From contig NZ_SNUB01000031.1 in the NCBI RefSeq assembly GCF_004378355.1, forward strand, positions 1-41,806: a DNA stretch of 41,806 bases, given 5' to 3'. The notes under the pieces are model-generated. The model made no database searches. It saw only the letters and a program-made list of their open reading frames with translations, and was not told the DNA's origin. This DNA comes from Psychromonas algicola. GTDB lineage: Bacteria > Pseudomonadota > Gammaproteobacteria > Enterobacterales > Psychromonadaceae. Below are positions 26,292 through 35,739 of the stretch, in pieces (position 1 is the first letter of the stretch; every line of letters starts with the position of its first letter). Position numbers and translations under genes: made by a program.

Positions 26292-27617
26292 ATGACTAAC
26301 CCAGTTTTACTGGCCGTATGTATTATGCTGATCCTATCGATGATGCGTATTAATGTGGTTATTGCATTAACATTAAGTGCGCTAATTGGTGGTTTAACCG
26401 CAGGACTATCTCTTGCCGATACCATTTCAGCATTCGAAAGTGGTTTAGGCGGCGGTGCGACGATTGCATTAAGTTATGCAATGCTTGGCGCTTTTGCTGT
26501 TGCCGTTTCTAAATCAGGTATTACCGATTTATTATCTCAAGCTATTATTAAGCGCTTACATGGTGAGCATCCGGATCAAGTATCAAGTGCAATAAAATAT
26601 TCTGTATTTTCAGTTATTTTATTAATGACAATTTCATCTCAAAACGTGATTCCTGTACATATCGCATTTATCCCTATTTTAATTCCACCTCTATTAGGCG
26701 TGTTTAATAAACTACAAGTTGATAGACGTTTAACCGCTTGTATTTTAACCTTTGGGTTGGTTACTCCATACATGATATTACCAATCGGTTTTGGTGGTAT
26801 TTTCTTAAATAATATTTTACTAAAAAACCTTCATGATAACGGTTTAGATGTAACAGCAAACCAAGTTCCGAGTGCAATGATATTGCCAGCGGTAGGTATG
26901 ATAGTCGGTTTATTGATTGCTATTTTCGTTAGCTACCGCAAACCACGTGTTTACCAAGAGAAGTTAGAAACAGTTGAAGTTAAACAATTTAAAACAATTA
27001 ATAAACGTCATATTGTTGTCGCATTAATCGCTATTGTTGCAACGCTAACAGCACAATTAATAACAGGCTCAATGATTGCAGGCGCGCTAATCGGTTTCAG
27101 TGTATTTACTTTAGGTGGTGTTATCGCTTGGAAAGAAACACACGATGTATTTACTAAAGGCGTTCATATGATGGCGATGATTGGTTTTATTATGATTGCA
27201 GCAGCAGGTTTTGCAGCGGTAATGAAAGCAACTGGTAGTGTTGAAACCTTAGTTGAAGCGTTATCATCAGGTATAGGTGAAAGCAAAGCGCTAGCAGCCA
27301 TTTTAATGTTGGTAATCGGATTACTAGTGACTATGGGTATTGGCTCTTCTTTCTCTACTATTCCTATTATTGCAACGATTTATGTACCATTAGCGATTAA
27401 CTTTGGTTTCTCACCAATGGCGATTATTGCTTTAGTGGGTACAGCGGCAGCCTTAGGTGATGCGGGTTCTCCTGCATCTGATTCAACATTAGGCCCTACA
27501 TCTGGTCTTAATGCTGATGGTAATCACGATCATATTAAAGATACTGTAATACCTACTTTCTTACACTATAACTTACCGTTAATTGTGTTTGGTTGGATTG
27601 CGGCGATGACTTTATAA
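26292..27617 (+). CDS. Na+/H+ antiporter family transporter (YuiF-like, NhaC superfamily)
   Basis: A 441-residue inner-membrane protein with about eleven hydrophobic helices. Characteristic stretches are [20 protein letters not shown] (about 47-66) and [22 protein letters not shown] (about 391-412). It matches the Na_H_antiporter/YuiF family; members are annotated as Na+/H+ antiporters and some as amino-acid (histidine) transporters, so the substrate is open. The ATG at 26292 follows AAGGA; the longer frame from 26157 would overlap the flgJ promoter and has no ribosome site. It is on the opposite strand, between flgJ and flgI, with its own terminator: an insertion in an otherwise conserved gene order. 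Confidence 0.88.
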   Translation: MTNPVLLAVCIMLILSMMRINVVIALTLSALIGGLTAGLSLADTISAFESGLGGGATIALSYAMLGAFAVAVSKSGITDLLSQAIIKRLHGEHPDQVSSAIKYSVFSVILLMTISSQNVIPVHIAFIPILIPPLLGVFNKLQVDRRLTACILTFGLVTPYMILPIGFGGIFLNNILLKNLHDNGLDVTANQVPSAMILPAVGMIVGLLIAIFVSYRKPRVYQEKLETVEVKQFKTINKRHIVVALIAIVATLTAQLITGSMIAGALIGFSVFTLGGVIAWKETHDVFTKGVHMMAMIGFIMIAAAGFAAVMKATGSVETLVEALSSGIGESKALAAILMLVIGLLVTMGIGSSFSTIPIIATIYVPLAINFGFSPMAIIALVGTAAALGDAGSPASDSTLGPTSGLNADGNHDHIKDTVIPTFLHYNLPLIVFGWIAAMTL

Positions 27618-27674
27618 GCGGCAATAAAACGTCACTTAATTTTATTACGAGTACTTTTCATTTAAATGAAAAAC

Positions 27675-27703
27675 AAAAGGGAAAGCATTATGCTTTCCCT
27701 TTT
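27675..27703. terminator. Bidirectional terminator between the antiporter gene and flgI
   Basis: A perfect 13-bp stem AAAAGGGAAAGCA / TGCTTTCCCTTTT with a TTA loop and T/A runs on both sides. It would end both the antiporter transcript and the flgFGHI transcript. Confidence 0.9.
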
Positions 27704-27748
27704 TATTGTCTTGAAATACTTATCTGAGCCATAATCTGATAATAGAAC

Positions 27749-28873
27749 TTAAATAATAATCAACTGACCTTGTAAAGCACCTGCTTGCTTAAGTGCTTCC
27801 AATATCGCCATTAAATCACCAGGTGCTAACCCGACTTCATTAACCGCTCTAACCAAATCATTTAAGCTAACACCTGGGTCAAATTTAAACATACGACTGT
27901 CTTCTTGAGTGATATTAATCGTTGTATTTGGAACGACAGCAGTCTCACCAGGAGCAAATGGATTAGGCTGTGTTACATCTGCATTCTCACCGATGGTGAC
28001 ACTAATTCCACCATGAGTTATGGCTGTTGGTAATAATCGCACATCTTGACCTACCACTATGGTACCAGTACGTGAATTAACAATAATTTTAGCGCTTGCT
28101 CTAGCTGGTTCAAACTCTAAATTCTCTAACGTTGCTAAATAAGAAACGCGTTGTGAAATATTGCGTGGCGCTAATACTTTTACAGATGTCGCATCAACCA
28201 TAGTGGCAGTATTCGGCCCGACTAAATTATTAATGGTATCAGCTAATATTTTAGAAGTACTGAAATCTGATTCGTATAAGTTAAAAGTAATATAATCACC
28301 TTGAGAAAACGGTGACGCAACTTCACGCTCAACGATCGCACCATTAGATATTCGACCAACGGTAGGTGTATTAATAACGACTTTAGAGCCATCTGCGCCT
28401 TCAGCACCTAGACCACCAACCACTAAACTGCCTTGTGCAAGAGCATAAACTTCACCATCAACCCCTTTTAAGAAGGACTGTAATAACTGCCCGCCACGTA
28501 AGCTTTTAGCTTCACCAATAGCAGAAACCGTAATGTCAATTTTCTGACCGCGCTTAGTAAACGGCTTTAGTTCTGCAGTAATGGCAACAGGCGCAACATT
28601 TTTTATTTTTAATGCTTGCCCTTGTTCAGTGTTAATACCAAAATTTCTGAGCATAGTCGCAAAAGCTTGTTCAGTGAACTTGCTACTTTTTTCACCTGTT
28701 CCGGGTAAACCAACGACTAAACCATAACCAATTAATTGGTTACTACGAACCCCCTGCACACTTGCTAAATCTTTAATTCGAGCAGCATCAGCAACATTAG
28801 CAAAAAGAGTGAATAACACCCCCAATGAGAGGCTTAGTATAATGGAATGTTTTTTCTTCGATATAAATAGCAT
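27749..28873 (-). CDS. flgI: Flagellar P-ring protein FlgI
   Basis: A 374-residue periplasmic protein forming the P ring around the rod. A signal peptide (about 1-30, ending FANVADA) is followed by the family N-terminus [30 protein letters not shown] and the C-terminus [35 protein letters not shown]. The length is normal. It is last in the flgFGHI unit and ends before the shared terminator at 27675-27703. Confidence 0.97.
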   Translation of the reverse strand: MLFISKKKHSIILSLSLGVLFTLFANVADAARIKDLASVQGVRSNQLIGYGLVVGLPGTGEKSSKFTEQAFATMLRNFGINTEQGQALKIKNVAPVAITAELKPFTKRGQKIDITVSAIGEAKSLRGGQLLQSFLKGVDGEVYALAQGSLVVGGLGAEGADGSKVVINTPTVGRISNGAIVEREVASPFSQGDYITFNLYESDFSTSKILADTINNLVGPNTATMVDATSVKVLAPRNISQRVSYLATLENLEFEPARASAKIIVNSRTGTIVVGQDVRLLPTAITHGGISVTIGENADVTQPNPFAPGETAVVPNTTINITQEDSRMFKFDPGVSLNDLVRAVNEVGLAPGDLMAILEALKQAGALQGQLIII

Positions 28874-28901
28874 ATGTATTTCCTTAGCTAGTTAGCAAAA
28901 G

Positions 28902-29795
28902 CTATAACGGCCAATTCTGACTGAAGAATGACGTTAACCAACCTTGTTTTTGTGTACTTGCGAAATCACCAGTACCACCGTATTGAATTCGAGAGTTAGC
29001 AATATGTGTTGATGAAATTGAATTATCAGCACCGACATCTTGTGAGCGGATAACACCTTTAATTCGGATAAATTCTTCGCCGTTATTTAACATCAACCAT
29101 TTTTCACCACGAATTTCTAAATTTCCATTACTTAATACTCGTGTCACATTAACAGTGATGCTTCCTTGAAGACTATTACTTTGATCAGCACCAGAGTCAC
29201 CGGAGAAACTACTTGTTTGACTGCCTTCACCACCGCCACCATATACAGTGACACCATTTTCAGTAACGCTTGGTAAAGTAATATCTGCAATTTCAATACT
29301 ATAGTTATTATTTTTATCAAAAGTTGTCCCAGCTTGCTTCGATGCTGAAGTTGATTCTTCTAGATATACAGTAATAATATCGCCAACACGGTGTGCTTTA
29401 ATATCCGAGTATAGGTTATTAGCATAACTATCTTGGAATAACGACCCCGTTGGGATCACATTTACAGCTGGCTCAACAGGCTCAATAGGCGCAAAAACAG
29501 GATCATTTTTAACTTGCTCATCGTCTTTTCTACACCCTTCTCCAGTACACTCTTTTGGCGCTAGGATACTATCGACAGCAGCAGCAGTGGCAATGCCGGC
29601 AACAATTGGGACAATAGGGTTAGTTTCGCCATCTTCATCAGCTAACACTTCATTTGCGACGGCTGCACCAGCAGTACCTGCCAACAAAGAAAGTAACGGA
29701 TTAGTTGAGTTTTCACCTTGAGCTAAATTCGGGTTAATTAAAGAGGTACACCCGGTAATACTAAAAATCGAAAGCAATATAAGAATTTTTTTCAT
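28902..29795 (-). CDS. flgH: Flagellar L-ring protein FlgH with an enlarged N-terminal region
   Basis: A 297-residue outer-membrane lipoprotein of the L ring. The lipobox SITGC gives C16. The conserved domain starts at GSLF (117-120) and contains VGDIITVYLEES and the C-terminal DVGADNSISSTHIANSRIQYGGTG. Usual FlgH proteins have only about 20-40 residues before GSLF; here there are about 100, with two similar 22-residue Gly/Ala hydrophobic segments (31-52 and 58-79) and a CTGEGC pair. I chose the ATG at 29795 over a GTG three codons upstream because it fits the ribosome site GGTGA. Confidence 0.95.
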   Translation of the reverse strand: MKKILILLSIFSITGCTSLINPNLAQGENSTNPLLSLLAGTAGAAVANEVLADEDGETNPIVPIVAGIATAAAVDSILAPKECTGEGCRKDDEQVKNDPVFAPIEPVEPAVNVIPTGSLFQDSYANNLYSDIKAHRVGDIITVYLEESTSASKQAGTTFDKNNNYSIEIADITLPSVTENGVTVYGGGGEGSQTSSFSGDSGADQSNSLQGSITVNVTRVLSNGNLEIRGEKWLMLNNGEEFIRIKGVIRSQDVGADNSISSTHIANSRIQYGGTGDFASTQKQGWLTSFFSQNWPL

Positions 29796-29807
29796 ATCAA
29801 TCACCGA

Positions 29808-30596
29808 TTAAAGTTGTTGACTAATGTAAGATAGCATTTCATCTACCGCTGAAATTACTTTTGAATTCATTTCGTAAACTCGTTGGCTTTCAATCAGATT
29901 AACCAGCTCTTCTGTTACATTAACATTTGATGTTTCAAGCATACCTTGTCGTATAAAGCCTAAACCATCTGCACCCGGAACTCCTTCAATAGGCGCACCA
30001 GAAGCACCAGTTTCAGCATATAAATTTTGTCCTAAAGGCTCTAAACCAGATGGATTAATAAAGCCACTTACATTTAACTGACCTACTACTTGGTTTTCAG
30101 CCTGACCTGCAATTCTAACAGAGACTTCACCTTCAGCTCCAATACTAATAGATAAGGCTTCAGGTGGAATTTGGGTTTGCGGCAATAATGGGTAACCTGA
30201 ACCAGGCGTTACCATAATACCTTCTTCATTTAGCATGAATTGACCATTACGTGTATAAGATGAAGTACCATCTGGCATTTCAATTTCAAAGAAACCACTA
30301 CCGTCAATCATTACATCTAAAGAGTTGTTTGTTGTTAATACACTACCTTGAGTAAAGTTCTTTTGTACAGCGACCACTTTAGCACCAGATCCTGTCATTA
30401 AACCTGAAGGTAATTTAGTGTTCTGTGTTTCATTCGCACCAGGTTGGTTAACATTTTGATAAAGTAGATCTTCAAAAATAGCACGGCTCTTTTTAAAGCC
30501 AACAGTACTTGCATTAGCTAAGTTATTTGAAATCGTTGATACGTTCGTTTGCTGCGCATCTAACCCTGTTTTACTAATCCATAAAGCGGAATGCAT
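29808..30596 (-). CDS. flgG: Flagellar distal rod protein FlgG
   Basis: A 262-residue rod protein. The N-terminus (MHSALWISKTGLDAQQTNVSTISNNLANASTVGFKKSR) and C-terminus (GMLETSNVNVTEELVNLIESQRVYEMNSKVISAVDEML) are the standard rod/hook family ends. Length equals the family norm (about 260). It lies 12 bases before flgH and 44 after flgF, with a strong AAGGAG site. Confidence 0.97.
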   Translation of the reverse strand: MHSALWISKTGLDAQQTNVSTISNNLANASTVGFKKSRAIFEDLLYQNVNQPGANETQNTKLPSGLMTGSGAKVVAVQKNFTQGSVLTTNNSLDVMIDGSGFFEIEMPDGTSSYTRNGQFMLNEEGIMVTPGSGYPLLPQTQIPPEALSISIGAEGEVSVRIAGQAENQVVGQLNVSGFINPSGLEPLGQNLYAETGASGAPIEGVPGADGLGFIRQGMLETSNVNVTEELVNLIESQRVYEMNSKVISAVDEMLSYISQQL

Positions 30597-30640
30597 AACC
30601 CTTCTCCTTAAATATTTTTAATAATATGGTAGAAAATAAC

Positions 30641-31387
30641 TTAAGACATCCGCAGAAGTGTTTCTGCACTCTTATCGATTTCTTCGGCGTTTTTCATCAT
30701 TTTAATTTGCATTTCAAAACCACGTTGTAAGTTAATTAAACTGGTTAACTCACTACTTAAATTTACGTTTGAAGCTTCTAATGTACCGTTACTGACAACG
30801 ACATCATCGGAAAACTGTGTTGGTTGGCCATCAATACGTCGAAATAAACCATCGGCTCCACGCATGATGTCTCTAACATCAGGATTCACTAACTTTAATT
30901 GCGCGATTTCTTCCATACCATCTGCAGGAGCTCCTTCAGGTCGAATTTCAATCACACCATCTTTACGAATATTAAATTTTTCAATAGGCATAGGTATAAA
31001 AATATCTTCACCTTGGTCATCGACAATTCTTTGACCTTTAGGATCAATTAAAAAACCATCAACATCAATTTTAAAATTACCACTACGTGAAAGCCCTTCA
31101 TCACCTGCTTCAGATTTGACAACAAACCAACCTTCACCTTCAATGGCGACGTCAAGATCTCGTCCAGTACTATAAACAATGCCACTGTCAAAATTTTGTC
31201 CTGGTGACTCAGCTAAAGAGAACACACGGGTTGGCAAACCATGCCCATGCACCTGCATACTGCGAGCTTGTTCAAAGTCTGATTTAAAACCTGTTTTATT
31301 GGCATTAGCAAGGTTATTACTGTGGATAGCCAACGCATTCATTGTCTCTTTAGCACCTGACATTGATATATAAAGAAAATTATCCAT
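30641..31387 (-). CDS. flgF: Flagellar proximal rod protein FlgF
   Basis: A 248-residue rod protein starting MDNFLYISMSGAKETMNALAIHSNNLANANKTGFKSD and ending with NLSSELTSLINLQRGFEMQIKMMKNAEE. Normal length. It is the first gene of the flgFGHI unit, behind the sigma-54 promoter at 31481-31496; the leader is about 80 bases. Confidence 0.96.
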   Translation of the reverse strand: MDNFLYISMSGAKETMNALAIHSNNLANANKTGFKSDFEQARSMQVHGHGLPTRVFSLAESPGQNFDSGIVYSTGRDLDVAIEGEGWFVVKSEAGDEGLSRSGNFKIDVDGFLIDPKGQRIVDDQGEDIFIPMPIEKFNIRKDGVIEIRPEGAPADGMEEIAQLKLVNPDVRDIMRGADGLFRRIDGQPTQFSDDVVVSNGTLEASNVNLSSELTSLINLQRGFEMQIKMMKNAEEIDKSAETLLRMS

Positions 31388-31480
31388 TTTTACTTCCTTA
31401 ACTATTAACCGTTTAATTACAGATATTAAATAACTGAACGATAATGGCTGATATTTTTAATTAATAAGTAAGTAAATATT

Positions 31481-31496
31481 TGCAAGTGCTGTGCCA
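31481..31496 (-). promoter_or_regulatory. Sigma-54 promoter of flgFGHI
   Basis: TGGCAC-AGCAC-TTGCA is an exact match to the -24/-12 consensus. It lies between the flgE terminator and flgF. Confidence 0.9.
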
Positions 31497-31547
31497 AGAA
31501 ACTAAAAAGAAGGATTTTGAATAGGGATAAAAATTTAAATATAAAAA

Positions 31548-31569
31548 AACGCACCTAAATAGGTGCGTT
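31548..31569 (-). terminator. Terminator after flgE
   Basis: The stem AACGCACCT / AGGTGCGTT with a 4-nt loop is followed by seven T on the minus strand, 25 bases past the flgE stop. Confidence 0.92.
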
Positions 31570-31594
31570 AAAGGTACTACTTTAAAACTAAATA

Positions 31595-32998
31595 TTATCG
31601 AATTTGTAAAATAGTTTGTTGTAAGGTGTTATTAATTTCTAATGCTCGGGAGTTCGCTTGGAAATTACGTTGCGCGCTTATTAAGTCAACTAACTCAGTT
31701 GTTAAATCTACATTTGCCTGCTCTAAAGCCGCTGAACGTATACTACCAAATGAACCCGCAGAGGCTTCACCAGCAATCGCTTCACCAGATTGTTTGGTTG
31801 CTTCCCAATCAGATCCTTGTTGACGTAGGCCTTGTTCATTTTTAAAACGTACCATAGTCACTCGTGATAATGCGTCAGTTGTACCATTACTATAAGTTGC
31901 TTCTACTAAGCCTGTCTCATCAATTTGAATCCCGGTTACACGGCCAACTGTTAAGCCATTTTGCTCTAATGTTGTCACTTCAAATGAAGATGAATATTGT
32001 GTAGGATTTTCATATTTAATGGTTAAAGCTTGAGAGCCATCAGTTCCAGGACCTAATACATTAGCCCCAGTGTTACCTAAAGGTTCAAAGGTTAATTCTG
32101 CCGGAACTGTACCTGTAAATGCACCTGTATTATTAAATTCTAATAAAATACCGCGGTGAACATTACCATCTTCATCCGTATAACTTGCATCACGTGTTGC
32201 TTCAAATACACCATCGCCATCATTATCGACATCATAGCTCACACTAATTTCGCCAGTCGTTGTATCGGTAACTAAATCTTCGCTCCATGGGTCAACAGGT
32301 TCACCATCAATCGTGGCAAAAGATAACCACTGGCTTTTTGTATCAGCAGCCGCATTTTCAGGTTTCACATAATAAGTTGTTAATATATGAGATTCACCCA
32401 GTGAGTCATAAATTGTTACTGATGTAGCATTGTTGTATGTTTCAGGATCTTTAGGATCAAATTCAGCGGGGTCTAATGGCTCATCACTTGAAGGTAAATT
32501 CATACTGATGGTAACTTCTTCAGTTGATTGAGGAGTACCGGCGACTTCTGGAATTTGGATTGCTTCAGTTGTACTTAAACTTACTGATGCAGAAGTCCCG
32601 TCTACATTAACAGGGAAACCTTGTAAAAAGTTGCCGCCATTATCAACAATATAGCCTTCGTTATTTAGTTTAAATGTACCTGCGCGTGTATAACTTAAGT
32701 TTTGATCACCGATATTATCAACAGTGGCAAAGAAACCACTTCCTGTAATAGCTAAATCCAATGGATTTTCAGTAAACTTCAAACTACCTTGATGAAATTG
32801 TTGCGCAACAGCAGAGACAGCCACACCGTCACCAACCTTAGTTGCGACATTAGAAAACAATGAGTTAGCGTAAACACTATCAAACTCAGCTCTAGACTCT
32901 TTAAAGCCAACAGTTGCTACATTGGCAATGTTATTTGCCGTTGTGTTTAAATCAGTTTGCGCAGCTGCGATTCCGCTTAATGCTATATTAAATGACAT
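31595..32998 (-). CDS. flgE: Flagellar hook protein FlgE
   Basis: A 467-residue hook subunit. The N-terminus MSFNIALSGIAAAQTDLNTTANNIANVATVGFKESRAEF and the C-terminus NVDLTTELVDLISAQRNFQANSRALEINNTL are conserved; the acidic middle (about 150-330) is variable. It is slightly longer than E. coli FlgE (402) and similar to Vibrio proteins. It is the last gene of flgBCDE before the terminator. Confidence 0.96.
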   Translation of the reverse strand: MSFNIALSGIAAAQTDLNTTANNIANVATVGFKESRAEFDSVYANSLFSNVATKVGDGVAVSAVAQQFHQGSLKFTENPLDLAITGSGFFATVDNIGDQNLSYTRAGTFKLNNEGYIVDNGGNFLQGFPVNVDGTSASVSLSTTEAIQIPEVAGTPQSTEEVTISMNLPSSDEPLDPAEFDPKDPETYNNATSVTIYDSLGESHILTTYYVKPENAAADTKSQWLSFATIDGEPVDPWSEDLVTDTTTGEISVSYDVDNDGDGVFEATRDASYTDEDGNVHRGILLEFNNTGAFTGTVPAELTFEPLGNTGANVLGPGTDGSQALTIKYENPTQYSSSFEVTTLEQNGLTVGRVTGIQIDETGLVEATYSNGTTDALSRVTMVRFKNEQGLRQQGSDWEATKQSGEAIAGEASAGSFGSIRSAALEQANVDLTTELVDLISAQRNFQANSRALEINNTLQQTILQIR

Positions 32999-33014
32999 AA
33001 TAACGCCCTCTTAT

Positions 33015-33710
33015 TTATATGTTCTCTGCAACTTCAATTGCATCAGTAAGTTCAATTCCACCTAAGCCTTTTAAGTTAAGGTGAACACTTGCAGTTCCCC
33101 CACCTAAGCTCACACTCTGTACATGAGCATAAGTAGCTGTTGCCAATCTTTCGCCAGATCCGTTAACCGTACCATTTGCATTAAAAGTATATTTACCTTC
33201 AGGTACTGGTTCTCCGTTTGAATCCAATCCATCCCAATCAAAACGTTGATTACCTACACCGATATCACCTAAGGTAAGTGTACGGATAACGCTACCATTT
33301 TCATTTTCAATTGAAACCGTTGCATTGTAAGCACCAGTATCAGTTGTTAATGAACCTGAAGCGGTACCACCTTCTGTCAAATAAGTGTCACTGCTTGGAA
33401 TTAATACCTTTTTACCCACTAAAGATGATGCCTCTAATGCTTGACTTGAATTTAACACTTCTTTAATACCGGAAAATTCATTGCCTAAAGTAGAAATACC
33501 TTCAGCCGTTGTAAATGATGCCATTTGTGCAATCATTTCTGAATTATCAACCGGAGAGAAAGGGTCTTGATAAGCAAGCTGTTGAGATAACAATGAGAAA
33601 AAGTCATCTTGTGTCAGCTGTTGCTCTTCATCTATTTTTTTATTCGCTTCAACTTGCTCAGGCGTCAATGGCTTGGTTAAGTTAAGTGATGCTGCATTGA
33701 TAGTAGTCAT
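33015..33710 (-). CDS. flgD: Flagellar hook cap / assembly protein FlgD
   Basis: A 231-residue hook scaffold protein. The conserved N-terminus (LTQDDFFSLLSQQLAYQDPFSPVDNSEMIAQMASFTTAEGI, about 32-72) is followed by a FlgD Ig-like domain with RFDWDGLDSNGEPVPEGKYTF (about 160-180). It sits between flgC and flgE in the usual order, 16 bases before flgE. Confidence 0.95.
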   Translation of the reverse strand: MTTINAASLNLTKPLTPEQVEANKKIDEEQQLTQDDFFSLLSQQLAYQDPFSPVDNSEMIAQMASFTTAEGISTLGNEFSGIKEVLNSSQALEASSLVGKKVLIPSSDTYLTEGGTASGSLTTDTGAYNATVSIENENGSVIRTLTLGDIGVGNQRFDWDGLDSNGEPVPEGKYTFNANGTVNGSGERLATATYAHVQSVSLGGGTASVHLNLKGLGGIELTDAIEVAENI

Positions 33711-33720
33711 TTAAGTATCC

Positions 33721-34140
33721 TTATCCTTTGCCCATTTGTAGTGTACGACTTAGCATTTGTTTAGCTGCATCTGCGATTTGAACATTTGTTTGATATGAAC
33801 GAGATGCACTGATCATATTGGCCATCTCTTCCATCACATTCACATTTGAGTGATAAATAAAACCGTCTTTATCTGCTTTTGGATGATTGGGTGCATATTC
33901 GTTTTTTAATTCAGCAGTACTTTCAACGATCCCTAATACCTTAACTCCAACGCTACTATCTAGACCACCTCTTGCGCGATTTAACTCTGCCGCAAATACA
34001 GGTTGACGAGACTTGTAAGTTTTTTCTAAGTTGCTACTTACATTGTTTGCATTAGCTAAGTTACTGGCAGTTGTATTCAAGCGCACAGATTGTGCGCTCA
34101 TGCCTGTCCCTGATATATCTAATACTTTTAATAAACTCAT
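33721..34140 (-). CDS. flgC: Flagellar proximal rod protein FlgC
   Basis: A 139-residue rod protein starting MSLLKVLDISGTGMSAQSVRLNTTASNLANANNVSSN and ending with NVNVMEEMANMISASRSYQTNVQIADAAKQML. Normal length. It lies 21 bases after flgB and 10 before flgD. Confidence 0.96.
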   Translation of the reverse strand: MSLLKVLDISGTGMSAQSVRLNTTASNLANANNVSSNLEKTYKSRQPVFAAELNRARGGLDSSVGVKVLGIVESTAELKNEYAPNHPKADKDGFIYHSNVNVMEEMANMISASRSYQTNVQIADAAKQMLSRTLQMGKG

Positions 34141-34161
34141 AATCGTTCCCCTGACAGTCTA

Positions 34162-34563
34162 TTATTGGCCTTTAATCGCAGTGCGAAGCCCTGATATTTT
34201 ACTGTTTAAAAAATCTAAGCTAGCTTGATATTCTAAATTGTTTTTCATGAATAAATTACGTTCAACTTCCACATCAACTGTATTAGCATCACCCGTATCT
34301 GGTTGATTAGTATTACGATATAGCAGGCCACTTTGTGCCATTGAAGTTGATTCGCCATAATTGTGCTGACGATCCGTTCGAGAAAGCGATATATTTGAAC
34401 CAGACTTCGCCGCATTTAAAGCATCTTTAAATACAAGATCTTTGGCTTTGTAATAAGGTGTATCAGCGTTTGCAATATTAGACGCTAATATCTCAGTACG
34501 GCGAGAGCGAACACCTATAGTATGCTGGTGTATGCCTAATGCTTTTTCAAAGTTAATTGCCAT
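34162..34563 (-). CDS. flgB: Flagellar proximal rod protein FlgB
   Basis: A 133-residue rod protein. I chose the ATG at 34563 (MAINFEKALGIHQHTIGVRSRR), which has AAGGAG upstream and follows the sigma-54 promoter; the longer frame would begin inside that promoter. The family motif ILASNIANADTPYYKAKD is at about 25-42. It is the first gene of flgBCDE. Confidence 0.96.
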   Translation of the reverse strand: MAINFEKALGIHQHTIGVRSRRTEILASNIANADTPYYKAKDLVFKDALNAAKSGSNISLSRTDRQHNYGESTSMAQSGLLYRNTNQPDTGDANTVDVEVERNLFMKNNLEYQASLDFLNSKISGLRTAIKGQ

Positions 34564-34586
34564 AATTTTCTCCTTTGTATAAACAA

Positions 34587-34602
34587 TGCAAAGCATGTGC
34601 CA
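34587..34602 (-). promoter_or_regulatory. Sigma-54 promoter of flgBCDE
   Basis: TGGCAC-ATGCT-TTGCA is an exact -24/-12 match. The expected start is only about 12 bases before the flgB ATG, so the leader holds little more than the ribosome site. Confidence 0.9.
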
Positions 34603-34734
34603 GAAAAATTAATAATGGAATTTTTAATATAAAAACAAATGGATTAAAGGCTTGAGGAGGTTACGAAGCGTTAAAGTGAAAAGGAGATAAACAAAAATGG
34701 ATCAATAATACCCATTAAAAGAGTAAGAAATAAA

Positions 34735-34759
34735 AAAAGAGGCAAGTATTGCCTCTTTT
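34735..34759 (-). terminator. Terminator after cheR
   Basis: The stem AAAAGAGGCAA / TTGCCTCTTTT with a 3-nt loop is followed by a U run on the minus strand, 34 bases after the cheR stop. Confidence 0.9.
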
Positions 34760-34792
34760 ATGAATACAGCCTCTAAGGAGGTGATCAAACCG

Positions 34793-35614
34793 TTATTTTA
34801 GTTTGTAAATAATACCAGGGTTACAACGTACCATATCAAATTTATCCGTTAAACCGCTTAATGATTCCGAAGCCCCTAAAATAAGATAGCCACCAGGATT
34901 AAGCGCGCCTGCAAATTGATTTAATATTTTTGACTTAACATCATTAGAAAAATAGATAAGTACATTACGGCAAAAAATAATATCAAACTTTCCAACAGAG
35001 CCGTAGCTATCTAATAAATTTAGATTTCTAAAGCTAGTCAACTTTTTGACTTCCGGTTTAACTTGCATTTTATTGCCATCAGGCATTGCAGTAAAAAACT
35101 GTTTTTTACGCTCATCAGATAAACCACGAGATAAAGCTAATAAGTCATACTCTCCAGCTTTACATTGTTCAAGCATGGTATCTGAAATATCAGTCCCCAC
35201 AATTTGAACATTTAAATCATTCAATTTGGACTTTTTATATTCCAATGCACTCATGGCAATAGAATAAGCTTCTTGACCTGATGAACTAGCAGCAGACCAT
35301 ATTTTAATACTCTTTTTCGCTTGTAATAATTCAGGAAATAACTTGCTACCTAATAACTCAAATGGATATCTATCTCGGAACCATAATGTTTCATTAGTAG
35401 TCATCGCATCAATAACCATTGTTCGCAATTGACGATTTCGGTTTCCCATCGCTTGCTCGATTAATTCAGCTAAACTTTCTAATTTGAATTGAGCAATTAA
35501 AGGGATCAAACGACTTTTTACAAGGTATTGTTTATTCTCACCTAGCACAATGCCGCATTGTGCTTCGAGAAAGCTTGAAAATTGCTTGTAAATGTCATCA
35601 GAAAGAGTTCTCAC
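34793..35614 (-). CDS. cheR: Chemotaxis protein methyltransferase CheR
   Basis: A 273-residue enzyme that methylates glutamates of chemoreceptors using S-adenosylmethionine. An N-terminal helical domain is followed by MTTNETLWFRD (71-81), the SAM loop IKIWSAASSSGQEAYSIAM (about 103-121) and FDIIFCRNVLIYF (about 206-218). It follows cheV on the same strand in the place known from Vibrio polar flagellar clusters. The usual CSSGEE of the SAM loop reads SSSGQE here. Confidence 0.95.
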   Translation of the reverse strand: MRTLSDDIYKQFSSFLEAQCGIVLGENKQYLVKSRLIPLIAQFKLESLAELIEQAMGNRNRQLRTMVIDAMTTNETLWFRDRYPFELLGSKLFPELLQAKKSIKIWSAASSSGQEAYSIAMSALEYKKSKLNDLNVQIVGTDISDTMLEQCKAGEYDLLALSRGLSDERKKQFFTAMPDGNKMQVKPEVKKLTSFRNLNLLDSYGSVGKFDIIFCRNVLIYFSNDVKSKILNQFAGALNPGGYLILGASESLSGLTDKFDMVRCNPGIIYKLK

Positions 35615-35664
35615 TAATCGTTACTCACTTATAATTATATAAAGATAAAAAATTGAGTATATTT

Positions 35665-35697
35665 TATAGTGAATTGATCGTTATACCAATCACTATA
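35665..35697 (-). terminator. Imperfect hairpin between cheV and cheR, containing an ATACCAATC motif
   Basis: TATAGTGAATTG pairs with CAATCACTATA with one bulged base across a 10-nt loop. It may end part of the cheV transcript. The same ATACCAATCAC word occurs near the right edge (41518), so it might also be repeat-derived. Confidence 0.4.
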
Positions 35698-35739
35698 AAG
35701 TATTACTCATATAAAATAATGCTTCTCGCTAAACTGACA

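Noticed and set aside
34696-34707. A strong AAGGAGAT site followed by ATG on the plus strand near 34682-34698.
   Set aside because: The frame stops after three codons, and it lies in the cheR-flgB gap opposite the transcribed strand.
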